DNA of 60,000 nt, from NCBI RefSeq assembly GCF_029227915.1, contig NC_079880.1, positions 23,872,501-23,932,500 on the forward strand, read 5' to 3'. The stretch comes from Hydractinia symbiolongicarpus (Eukaryota; Cnidaria; Hydrozoa; Anthoathecata; Hydractiniidae). The position numbers and the translations under genes were made by a program. Each line of letters opens with the position of its first letter. Position 1 is the stretch's first letter. Below the pieces are notes generated by a model. That model did no database searches. It worked only from the letters and a program-made list of their open reading frames with translations, and had not been told where the DNA came from. Shown piece after piece: positions 11,470 through 19,950 of this stretch.

Positions 11470-12720
11470 GACCTCTACAATTGCTTTGATAATAGAATCT
11501 TTTTCTTTCGAGTAGGATTTGAAAGTACGGTCCCTTTTTTTAAGCAAGCATGAATACCGTTAGTAATCCAAGGGTGGTTCTTTGAAGATGTTGACTTTAT
11601 TTATTGTAATTGATGCCACCTAGTTAAGGATAGAATCAAAAGTGGTTTAAAAGGTGTTTGCAAACAGGTAATTCTCGAGATATTTCCAATCACTTGAGAT
11701 AGAATGAGATACAGTGTTTAAGAAACTAATTTTTTCTCCTAGGATAAGAAGATTTTTAAACATGGTTCTCCACTTATAAGAGTGAAAAAATATATTGCCT
11801 TTTGCAGTGCTAGAAGTATTGCTTACTCTAGTCCGCAAAATGATATGAGGAAGGAGAAAATGTGAGAACATGGTATCTCTGTAATTACTTGCATTTTGAT
11901 CAGTTTTTTTGGCAGGATATTAACAATAAAGTCTCCAAAATAGGTTTCTTTTATAACGATACTTTTGTTAGCAGAGGGATAACAAAGTTATTATTAAAGT
12001 CATTAATAGACATTGGTGAATGCCTGTATATAGAAGCAAAAAGAATATTTTTGCCATTTATTATTTTATCAAAGTTATCAAAGTAACATTTTTTGTAGCA
12101 TATGAAGTTTAAGTCACTTCACTTAACATATTGAAGTTGCTTGAAGATGTGAAGGAGTAAACATCCTTTAGAGCTTTCGGTAGGAGTGTGAGAAGAAGTA
12201 TAACCAAGTAAGTGATAATTAAAAGGGAGTTATTATCTTGCAGATCTGTTTCAGTAATATATACAATACTGAAATAGTACTTTAATTAATCCAGAAGAAC
12301 GCCAAACTCGTCGAAGTGTTTAGATAGTGAGGTAATGTTGTGATGGAACAAAAAAAGATTGTTATTGGACTTTGTCTCAGCAAAATCAGAGGTGTCATAA
12401 TATTTTCAGTTTACTCTTCTCACATGGACTTCTGAGTCAGTACCTAACTTGATAGTATCGAGTTTATTAGTAAAGATTTTCTCGTTAGATAAAAAGAAAT
12501 GGATTCATATGTGATGCGAGAGATCTTTGATCCAAACAGAAGAGTTTTGCCCACAAAATTACAGCAAAACTGGTTTTCGCCAGATTCCCGTAATATGTCA
12601 CTAGCGTTAAGACTATTACATTTAATGTGAACCCAGATTTTGCTGACGTTACAAAGAATTGTTTTATTGTTTAAGTTTACCACAAATATCATATGTATCA
12701 GTAGTCCATGGCTAAAGCTA
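11470..12720 (-). mobile_element. Broken CR1/L2-like LINE: PHD-like finger and APE endonuclease
   Basis: Read on the minus strand across many frameshifts, the order fits the front of a non-LTR retrotransposon ORF. First comes a zinc-binding piece with the spacing W-x-H-x-x-C (KIWVHIKCNSLNASD, about 12640-12590) and a CC pair. Then comes an endonuclease start (HHNITSLSKHFDEF, about 12345-12300), later YRHSPMSINDF (about 12030) and LPHIILRTRVSNTSST (about 11850-11800). The last piece is LKKRDRTFKSYSKEKD (about 11550-11500), which in this group precedes the reverse transcriptase. No RT domain follows, so the copy is truncated. Assignment to CR1/L2 rather than another APE-type clade is an inference. 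Confidence 0.65.
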
Positions 12721-13113
12721 ACTAGTTAACTTTTTGAAAGTAAAGTTACTATAAAGGACGGATTAAATTTTTCCAGAATATTTTCAGGAAATTTGAATAT
12801 AGCCTGGAACAGAATATTACAAAAATAATAGAACTTTTTTTATCAGCATACGCGCTTGTGTCGATTGACTTCGATTGGTCGTTTTTAATCTGCATTTTTA
12901 AACAGAATATTAATACAGAATACGAATTTGATAGGGGAGAGTGAGCATGAATTGCGATACAAAATATCTCCTTAGGGTTAAGGTTTTCAAGCAAGATTGT
13001 TTAAACAACTCACGTTTTCATTTTAAAATAACTAGTTAATCTTTCCACTTAATTTCACTATTCTTTTCTTTAATTGTAGCAACTAATAATCCTATATATA
13101 AATACCAAATATA
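12721..13113. other. Upstream region of the interrupted MFS gene copy
   Basis: No gene is seen. The stretch lies directly before the ATG at 13114, which is the start of the MFS copy split by the Polinton. It is AT-rich. If that copy was ever expressed, its promoter or 5' untranslated region would be here, but no TATA-type motif stands out. Confidence 0.35.
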
Positions 13114-13123
13114 ATGAAACAAT
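13114..13123 (+). pseudogene. First codons of an MFS transporter copy, cut by a Polinton
   Basis: ATGAAACAAT stops at the Polinton end. The sequence after the element (from 24897, TATGCAGC) continues the frame to give M-K-Q-L-C-S-I-T-W. This matches the start of the intact gene at 28721 (M-T-R-D-Y-S-I-T-W). The insertion therefore lies three codons after the start. See 24897-25225 for the rest. Confidence 0.75.
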
Positions 13124-13686
13124 AGAGATAGGAAAATGTTCCTTCTGGCGCAGTCGCGTGCACACAATACAGGACGTCACAACAAACACCTAGCAAAGTC
13201 AACGACAGTCCCCTAAAAGTCACCGCAAGTCACAGTAGAGAAATGTTACTTCTGGCGCAGGCGCACGCGCACGCCCACAAGACATCACAAGAAATCCCCC
13301 ATCATCCAAGAGTTAGTGGGGAAGGTCCTTACCATGCCATGCCTAGCCATGCCTTGCAGGGTAAAGTCCCCACTAAGTAATGACGTCATAAAATGCAGCA
13401 AATGAGTCCAAAACTCTAGCGCAGGGGAAATTCCCTAATGATATCAAAAATCAACGCATGCGCGTACATCAGCGACGTCACATTTATTTCACCCAACCCT
13501 GTCAATGTCCAATTGGGTTGTTCTGCAAGAGTGAGTATGTGCAAGAAGTAAAATGACTAGCTTTTCGTTAGTTGGTGCCGTGGATAATGCAAAGTCTACC
13601 TGTGCCGGCGCAATACTGGCCTCCACGGGACATATTCCCAGGCGAGACGTGGAGGTGCTTAAAGCAAAATATAAAGGGCAAAAGCT
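13124..13686 (+). repeat. Left terminal inverted repeat of Polinton copy 2
   Basis: It matches the complement of 24357-24891, with some indels, up to AAAGCT at 13681-13686. It contains a second, shifted copy of its own outer end: GTTCCTTCTGGCGCAG near 13139 and GTTACTTCTGGCGCAG near 13247, about 108 bp apart. A TGACGTCA palindrome (CRE/ATF-type) lies near 13381, with further GACGTCAC sites and GCGC-rich runs. These may be promoter elements, as TIR-driven transcription of the outward genes would need them. The last 134 bp encode the start of a GTPase-like protein. Confidence 0.9.
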
Positions 13687-13900
13687 GTCCATAACCTTCG
13701 ATGACTATCAACAATGTCTGGAAGAGGGCGTTGACATATACAAAAGCAAGATCTTGATCCAAAACAAGGGCCATAAGGTATATATCCAGGAGGTGAACAA
13801 GTTGGCACTAAACAGGGCAGACGATAAGCGGGTTGTACAACCAGATCAAATTTCAACGTTTGCCAGAGGCCATTACCGCCTGGCGTCTACAGGGCAATAA
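13553..13900 (+). pseudogene. In-frame fusion: GTPase-like N terminus + polB C terminus
   Basis: This is a 115-codon frame. Residues 1-45 duplicate the start of the GTPase-like gene on the right TIR, but the P-loop reads GAVDNAKST, with Ala where the right copy has Gly. From about residue 46 it changes, still in frame, to the C-terminal end of Polinton polymerase B (FDDYQQCLEEGVDIYKSKILIQ), matching 1593-1690 of copy 1. The join coincides with the inner edge of the TIR (13686). It is best read as a deletion of most of polB, or a TIR extension by copying, that left a chimera. No activity is expected. Confidence 0.8.
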
Positions 13901-14097
13901 AGTGGAGGCATGTCTGTATATAGCTACTTCCATATTTCCTGATTGCCTACATACTTTTTCGATATCGACGTATAATAAAGATGTCATCCGATATTGCACA
14001 AGTATTTGACACAGCCACCTCTGCAGAATATGAAAATATTGAATAGCCCATCGATAAACGATTATATCATCATCGATTATAAGTCTATATGCCAGCA

Positions 14098-14262
14098 TGA
14101 TAGGGAATTTTGTGGATATAGACAGTGTTGAGGAGTTAAGGAGAGATATTGAGGAAGATCCCATTATAAGGGATAGCATGACAGACCTTGGGATCCTTGT
14201 CTACTGTAGCATTGGGAGATGTTTGGCCCCACTACTTGTGGTGGGCCATACAGCCCGAATAT
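14098..14262 (+). pseudogene. Remnant of the 153-aa Polinton membrane protein
   Basis: About 55 codons (SMIGNFVDIDSVEELRRDI... to HTARI, stop near 14262) match residues 75-135 of the intact homologue at 1037-1498. The upstream part with the membrane segment is degenerate (13930-14090). The homologue follows polB in both elements, so gene order is kept even though polB itself is deleted here. Confidence 0.65.
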
Positions 14263-14325
14263 GAGAAAAAAGAAAGAGAACGCGGTGAAGGAGGCGGATA
14301 CGACGGAGACGGCACTATAAGATAA

Positions 14326-14457
14326 ATGAGTGAAGAGGTTCAGAAACAACAAGATGAAAGGGTTATAACAAAACCGCCAAAGCATCCCGGAAGGGTTGCA
14401 CAGTGGCACAAGTTGGCAGCATTGTTGAAGAAGAGCAATAATTTTGCTAAAAATTGA
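14326..14457 (+). CDS. 43-codon small Polinton protein (truncated version)
   Basis: The ATG is at 14326 and the stop TGA at 14455. The first 16 residues (MSEEVQKQQDERVITK) match the start of the gene at 692-1040 in copy 1, and GRVAQWHKLA resembles its basic stretch. The copy 1 protein continues through a membrane segment for about 70 more residues; this one stops before it. It is therefore probably a truncated gene, although the frame is open. Function unknown. Confidence 0.45.
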   Translation: MSEEVQKQQDERVITKPPKHPGRVAQWHKLAALLKKSNNFAKN

Positions 14458-14467
14458 CACATAATAA

Positions 14468-14683
14468 ATGGCAACAAACAAACATGATGAAAACATGGGA
14501 CAAAAAGAGACCATGATTATTGATGCCCTGTGGAAGTCTGTCAGGCTCGTCTCATACACAATTCTCATAGCTATGGGAAAAAAGGCCCTAGGGGATTCCA
14601 GGCCCAAGGAAGATGGTTTGAACCTAGCCGGGTGCATGAGTGCAGCGATACTGTTCGATGAATATGCGATCAAGCAGGGGTAG
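14468..14683 (+). CDS. 71-aa small Polinton protein, intact frame
   Basis: ATG to stop is open, and it begins 10 nt after the previous stop. There is a polar N terminus (MATNKHDENMGQ), an IIDALWKSVRLVSYTILIAMG stretch that could be an amphipathic or membrane helix, and a second hydrophobic part (LAGCMSAAILF). Its broken homologue lies at 405-667. Conservation between two independent copies suggests it was a real gene of this family. No function is recognised. Confidence 0.55.
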   Translation: MATNKHDENMGQKETMIIDALWKSVRLVSYTILIAMGKKALGDSRPKEDGLNLAGCMSAAILFDEYAIKQG

Positions 14684-14757
14684 TACGAAAAATCATTAAT
14701 AGCTCCGAAGTAGACCACATGGTAAAGTTTCTATCTCCTATAGGGGAGGTAGAAAAT

Positions 14758-15045
14758 ATGGATGAGGAATCTAAGGAGTGCAACTAATGTCTAAAAGCCC
14801 TACCCTTAAACCAATTTAAGGCAACGGGCAAAGGGCAACTTGCAAAAACATGCATTCCCTGCCTTGATTTTGGGAGGGTATCAAAAGGTACGACGAAACG
14901 TCGTATTTACATGCAACCCTTACATGAGTTAATAATTCTCGTGCAGGACCATATTAGGGCCCAGTTTAATGAGGGGTATACCTAGGAGAATTATAAGAGG
15001 CATGTAAATAATAAGGTACGCTTCAGATACGATGAAAACTTTTAA
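14758..15045 (+). pseudogene. HNH-endonuclease-like gene with two stops
   Basis: In one frame from ATG 14758: MDEESKECN, a TAA stop (14785), then CLKALPLNQF, KTCIPCLD, HIRAQFNEGYT, a TAG stop, ENYKRHVNNK and a final stop at 15043. The C-x2-C pairs followed by an H-I-x-x-Q-F..G-x-T-W-E-N-Y-G..H-x-D-H-K block are the pattern of small HNH nucleases found in large DNA viruses and phages. Here the Trp codon of that block is the TAG stop and the D-H of the H-x-D-H motif reads N-N, so catalysis is lost. A second relative lies at 18570-19240. Confidence 0.55.
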
Positions 15046-15279
15046 TTTCCCGACACTTGCTGACGTCACAAATGCATTACGACGGGTACAGTATGCTATA
15101 ACATCCAGGAATCAGATGCTGTAAGCTAAAATATGTCTTGGAATGGCCACCACAATCAATAAAATAGATTGAGGATGTTGCCACGTATGCAAAAATCTAA
15201 TACCCACACACAGGTTTAAAATCAGGGGTAATAGTCGAACGAAAAGTTGCATAGACTAAAAATAGGGTCATCGATGTTG

Positions 15280-15628
15280 AAATAGACCCCTTGCCATTGA
15301 TGCAGAAATTCGGGGTGTTCAACAGGATGAAAACTATCTCATCCTGTATGACTTAATGACATATAACATTATAGGTCAATATACCGAACTTATTGGGGAT
15401 AGCCCGGAGAAGGCAAGGTTTGTTGAAATATACCGCAATGCCCTGCGATGCCTGCAAGGAAAATTAATATATACTACGTCACCCCTCGAATACAAGGCTC
15501 GAGGGACTAAGCTATGCCCTGCATGCCGCTGGGGGTCCTTGGAAAACAAGCATGGAGACGTATTGTTATGTGGGTCATGCTTTGGGGCATATCCAAAAAT
15601 TCACAATCGGAAGTGGAGCAACTATTAG
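15280..15628 (+). pseudogene. Zinc-ribbon protein of Polinton, probably frameshifted at its start
   Basis: The frame continues upstream of the ATG at 15356 to about 15290 (ENYLILYDLMTYN), where a 1-nt shift may link it to earlier sequence. The clear feature is a zinc ribbon, CPACRWGS then CGSCF (15520-15580), with 14 residues between the two C-x2-C knuckles. It lies directly before the ATPase gene on the same strand. Zinc ribbons of this kind occur in viral late transcription factors, but nothing else here supports that. The function is open. Confidence 0.45.
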
Positions 15629-15632
15629 GTAA

Positions 15633-16203
15633 ATGGATGTTGTAAGAGATCCGCATACAGCGATCTTTACGGGTCCGACGTCTTGCAGAAAAACACAACG
15701 CGTCCTAGACTTTTGGAAGATGAGTATCAGAAGCACTATCACAATATAGTGATATTTTGCCCGATCATACGGTCGAACAGTACATATTTAAACAGAGCGT
15801 CACTTTGGAGGGATGATTATCTATTTATAATAGACCCCGAAAATGAGCTTTTTGAATGGATAGCTAAATTATCGTCATTATTGGCGGCCGAGGAGAGTCT
15901 GTTCGTTGTCGATGACATGATATCAGACAAAAACCCCGATAAAAAAGGCAGCCTTTTAGCTATTTCGGGAAGGCATCGCAAGCATAGCGTGTGGCTCTTA
16001 ACCCAAAATTACAGTGCTCTTCTAAAAAATCTTCGGAGGCAAAAGAAACAGTTATTTGCCTGGTACCCACATGAACGCAGTGATATGAGACTAATTGATG
16101 AAGAGACGAATCTCATGCACGACTGGCCGAGCTGAAGAGGTCCAAGCACGCATGTCTATACGTAAGGCTTGAACACCCCAGGGTCTGGAAGATTTTGGAG
16201 TGA
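15633..16203 (+). pseudogene. FtsK/HerA-type packaging ATPase (A32-like), broken
   Basis: This would pump Polinton DNA into a capsid. From ATG 15633 the Walker A stretch reads GPTSCRKT near 15672-15695. The family usually has GPTSCGKT, so the key Gly is Arg. Walker B is LFVVDDM (15899-15919). The sensor/Q part follows in GRHRKHSVWLLTQNY (about 15969-16013). Frame changes lie near 15710 and near 16125, and the C terminus ends at the TGA at 16201. Length (about 190 aa) and order match other Polinton ATPases. It is dead because of the Walker A change and two frameshifts. Confidence 0.8.
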
Positions 16204-16208
16204 CTGTT

Positions 16209-17049
16209 ATGAAATCCTCCGGCCCATTGGTATACAGAAAGATTTCGTGTTTAACACAGGAGCCATCGAGACCCTGCTCGATGAACAAAATCAACTCCTG
16301 TTCAAAAGGGCAGGTATTGGACGTTTTTTGGGTATTGCTGATATAAAGAGCAATTTTCAATATGTTGAAGGAGTCATAACAAGGCAAGAAATTATAGGAA
16401 AAAGCGAGGGGGTTGCAACCCTCTCCCGATCAGGTATGCTGGGAGGAGGGAAAAATTGGCATGACGTCCTTGTCACGCTCGAGGGCGCCCTGGAAATTGT
16501 GCGTAAATCAAAAAATCTGAAAGCCGTTGGCGTCATTAATTGGTTGGCCAGGACAGGTGTCCAAAAACTTCAAGATGTAATTAAGGAGCAGCGTCAAGCT
16601 TTTGAGGACAGGGATGATAAGATGACCATACTTGGTGATAAAATTGAGGAGAGGGACAACCAACTCCTGGCACTCGGTGATGAGCTGGAGGATAGGAATA
16701 AAAAGAACTGTCGCAGAGACATGTACCGCGTCGATATCAATATGACACCGTGCTATGTGTAGCCGATAATAACGATCCCTATGAACATGGAAAAAAGGGT
16801 ATACATAAACACTATATGATCCGATGCCAAAGTAGGCAACTCGGTACAAGAATAGGAACCTTAAAGGCAATGTACCCCAAGATAACCGTGAGAAAACTGG
16901 AATGTGACGACCCGAATGCCGTACATGCTTGGTGCCGATTCAGGAATGATTGTCTTGGTACCGATAATTTTTACCTCAACCATTTCACGTTGCCCGACGA
17001 TGATACGCGGGAGCTATTCGAAGGTATGTTTGACATCGATATGTCGTAG
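16209..17049 (+). pseudogene. MSV199/DUF3627-like (BRO-type) viral protein, two frameshifts
   Basis: A likely start is ATG 16209; a frame change near 16245 leads into the main frame. The N-terminal part (FLGIADIKSNF..., GGGKNWHDVLVTLEGALEIVRKSKN) resembles the MSV199-type DNA-binding region of large DNA viruses. A coiled coil follows (about 16570-16700, with repeated DD/ER.N.LLALGDELEDR). After a frameshift near 16715 the C-terminal part reads HKHYMIRCQSRQLGTRIG, MYPKITVRKLECDDPNAVHAWCRFR, the pattern of DUF3627. Such proteins are thought to regulate or process DNA. The assignment is from motif memory, not a search. Confidence 0.5.
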
Positions 17050-17154
17050 GCAGACGCTTTTTAATACTACCCATTGGAGCAGTATTAAAAATTAAGGGTT
17101 CGTGGGGGCATCCACCATGGACCTTACCATTCTTTCGCATGTTCCGGTGGCACT

Positions 17155-18126
17155 TCAACATCATCCGTTCCCCTGCATGAGTTCTTCCGGGACGAAGCTC
17201 TTTTCATGACCATCCTTTAGGTAGTACAGAACACGGCTACCCGCCACAATCCTATCCAGCTTATACATTTTCCTACTCCATTAGGCATCGGTTGCGCGTC
17301 TTTTAGAGTCACTATGCTCCTTCCCGGGTTGCAGCAGATACAAGTATAAACCATCCTCGGGTAGAGGCTTTTCCTCGGGATATTCTTCGCTTTTCGCGAG
17401 TGGTACATCATCCAACTTGATCGCCTTATTAGGTTTCATGCCAATCATAGTAGTTTTTGTATTGTTTAGACCCTTCACCAGAGCATACAAATGTTTGATC
17501 TAGGTGCTACTAGTTTCATTGGATGCTAAGTCTTAGGCATCTTGGGTCTTGAAGAGTCTCTCGGCAAGGACTTTGTTATAGCTTTCGACGAAGGCCGTGA
17601 ACGTATGTTGATATTTCGTGGTGACCCACTTGATCTCAACACCTTTGCTTTCCAGGAGTTTGCTCACATCTGATTTGAACTCAGAACCATTATCGCACTG
17701 AAAGGTTTTAGGGTAGTGTAAAGGTCCCGCTTTGTAGATATCTTTGATCATGTTGGCGACCTCACTGACCTTCTTTGTTCGCAGGGCTCTTGCTACTTTG
17801 TAACGCGAGGCAACGTCAAAACCTGTCAGGGTGTACTTGTATGTATTACCATATAGTTTATCATGCAGCATGTACAACAGATCAAATTGGTACACCTCGT
17901 TTGGTCTTGTAATGCTAAAATGGGGGTAGTCAATACGTTTTGGACCGCGAATGTGTCTTAGCCACAAGAGTTGCCTACTAAGCCAATGTATTACCTTCTT
18001 TTTGGAGAGACCGCTCTCCTTTGCGAGTAATTTAACGGATTTACGGCCGGTCCAGAGATGTTCTGGGGTATAGTAGATATTTTTAAGCTTTTCATCCTCC
18101 CTAATAACAACCTGCATTTTTGGCAT
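17155..18126 (-). pseudogene. int: Polinton retrovirus-like integrase (DD35E), C-terminal stops
   Basis: The enzyme would join Polinton ends to target DNA. The first 197 codons (18126-17533) are open. They hold an N-terminal zinc/HTH-type region (EHLWTGRKSVKLLAKESGLS), the catalytic Asp in YQFDLLYM, the second Asp in FQCDNGSEF and Glu in FVESYNK, with 35 residues between the last two. After a TAG stop (17533) the rest continues through GMKPNKA..., a further stop near 17281 and a basic, SH3/chromo-like tail with MYKLDRIVAGSRVLYYLKDG (17270-17215). The catalytic triad is intact, but the C-terminal domain is cut off. Confidence 0.85.
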
Positions 18127-18163
18127 GTTTATTTTACATGTTAAAACGCGTTATTACAGATAT

Positions 18164-18550
18164 TTATAGACAATGAACTCCAATATACAGGGAGTCAACA
18201 ACGAACATAAGCTCACCATCTTGTTGGATTTTTGAAAGGGTGTAAAAGTCCTTCAGTTGCGGTGCCTTGTTGTCAGAGGGGATATAAAAATTATACATAT
18301 CATTTTCCAAGTCCTTTAGGCTTCTGCCAGCTTTTATTTGTTTCTTCCGCTGAGTATTAAACCAATCGAGTTTTTTCTGTCTATCCCGTATCCATTGAGC
18401 CTGGGCCGTATGGAGCTTTTCAACGGCCTCATCATAACGCCTGCGCTCCGCCTCACCATTCCCTGGGAGCTTGCTGAAAAAATAATTTGTACCGGAAAAG
18501 GCTAGGGCGTTGATTGCCGCGCCTGCCACAATTACAGCTATCGTAACCAT
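18164..18550 (-). CDS. Conserved Polinton protein: membrane helix + coiled coil
   Basis: This is an open frame of 128 codons. Residues 1-30 are hydrophobic (VTIAVIVAGAAINALAFSGTNYFFSKL), followed by a charged coiled region (EAERRRYDEAVEKLHTAQAQWIRDRQKKLDWFN). Proteins of exactly this layout recur in Polintons and adintoviruses next to the integrase. Their role is not settled; a minor structural or membrane protein is plausible. It ends 38 nt upstream of the integrase start and is probably co-transcribed. The C terminus (SLYIGVHCL) may be altered. Confidence 0.65.
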   Translation of the reverse strand: MVTIAVIVAGAAINALAFSGTNYFFSKLPGNGEAERRRYDEAVEKLHTAQAQWIRDRQKKLDWFNTQRKKQIKAGRSLKDLENDMYNFYIPSDNKAPQLKDFYTLSKIQQDGELMFVVDSLYIGVHCL

Positions 18551-18569
18551 GTTTCTTTATTCTGAGATG

Positions 18570-19240
18570 AAACGTTTACCCTTGGCCATATTTTCGCTTG
18601 CCCATTTTCTCGGTATTTAATCGGTACCTTGTGATCAATATGCCACTCCCATAATTATCCCATGCCATACCCTCAACAAACTGGGCTTCAATATGGGTCC
18701 GCAGGGTAGCCATATCGCACCCTAGATACTCCTGAGAGCTGAGTTCCTTGTTTTCTTTCAGGGCTTGGAGGTTTGGATTCTTACGACGGAAGCAAGATGG
18801 CCATTGGGATCACATATGGGGCATTGATGCCTTTGTTTTTGATGGTGGCAGATGCTTCCACCCCCACAGTCCTTACAGCGAGATCTTCGTCTATCATGTT
18901 TGATACATATGCTTCCACCTCTGCACTTTTTACATGTTGATCTTGTTCTACCATATACTGACTTCCCTTACAGTCTTTACATTTGGACCTCTGCCTTTCG
19001 TGGGGGCACTTATTTTTAACACTCCACCGCTTCATTTTATCCAGGCATTTGATACATGTTCTTGTTCGACCATTCCCCCTGTTCTTGAAACTGTCCAAAG
19101 TGTTTACATCTCTCCCATTTCCATTCCATATTAACTCGTTTTTGCCCTTGGGGACAAACACGAGTTGTTTAATATTCGACACGATCAAGCCTACCGTCCA
19201 GAACATTAAGCTGCGCATGTTGTAACAGATACATGAAGCA
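18570..19240 (-). pseudogene. HNH-type gene with repeated C-x2-C/C-x-H zinc modules
   Basis: Read on the minus strand across at least three frames: GNGRTRTCIKCLD, CPHERQRSKCKDCKG, then KCRGGSICIKHDRRRSRCKDCG, then GGSICHHQKQRHQCPICD. This gives a chain of zinc modules each with a C-x2-C and a C-x2-H. The C-terminal block (about 18760-18600) contains EYLGCDMATLRTHIEAQF, GMAWDNYG and, in another frame, EWHIDHKVPIKYR, an HNH core. Multi-module HNH proteins like this are typical of giant-virus and phage genomes. The gene lies between the capsid remnant and the 128-aa membrane protein. The frame breaks show it is inactive. Confidence 0.55.
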
Positions 19241-19254
19241 CACATCACTCAGGT

Positions 19255-19918
19255 ATAACTCTGCATACCAAGTCTGATACTGATAATTTTATGCGTAGCA
19301 TCAGCCGGCTTGGCTCCCGTGCTCCCTGCGGCTTCCGTCCCTACATCCTTGATGACGTCGCTGTTAGGCGCAAAATTGATTATGAATTGCAATCTGTCGT
19401 ACTGGCCTCCCGGATATAAGGGGGGAGGTCTCGTGTCGACTCTAGGCCTTAGCGATGGCCTTTTCTACATCCGTTCCCACATGACCAATGGCCTTGACCT
19501 GTAGGGCCCTGATTGTGCTGTCATTAGGGTTAATCCCCTCCAATATAAGGTTATTGTTGCGCACAAACTTGGATAGCCATAGATCTCTGTATACGGCTAG
19601 GATGTTGTAGTCGCTTATATTCTGAACCTCCTTGTTATTTAGAGTAATGCGTAGGCTCTTCACCAGGGATTTACTTATGTTTGACACGAGGGTTCTTGTT
19701 GTATTGGTCCTGGTCAGCGTCAGATCAAATGAGAGCTTGAGACTACCCGGGATAATGACATCATTTTGTGGCATATTTGAAAAGTCAACGTACAGATCTT
19801 CTTCCTGGTCGATTGTTGACGGTGTATGGGAAATCTGGACCATTTGTCGGCGCCCCTTCATACCTAATACCTGTTTGCTTTCTGCGTAAGGGTGCATCAA
19901 TGTACTGTATGCGTTCAT
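19255..19918 (-). pseudogene. MCP: Polinton major capsid protein, N-terminal part only
   Basis: This would be the double-jelly-roll shell protein. The 158-codon frame (19918-19442) begins near the ATG at 19918 and includes DLYVDFSNMPQNDVIIPGS, TRTLVSNISKSLVKSLRITL and YRDLWLSKFVRNNN, the usual N-terminal block. After a stop (19442) a short piece in another frame (PGGQYDRLQFIINFAPNSDVIKDV, about 19410-19340) belongs to a later part of the same protein. Sequence between the two and the whole second jelly roll are missing: about 220 residues remain of the 600 or so expected. Confidence 0.75.
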
Positions 19919-19950
19919 TATATATATTCATTATATAGCTGTAAATAAAG

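Noticed and set aside
14164-14718. 184-codon minus-strand frame across Polinton copy 2
   Set aside because: It is the antisense shadow of three plus-strand small genes that have homologues in copy 1. Its translation matches nothing.
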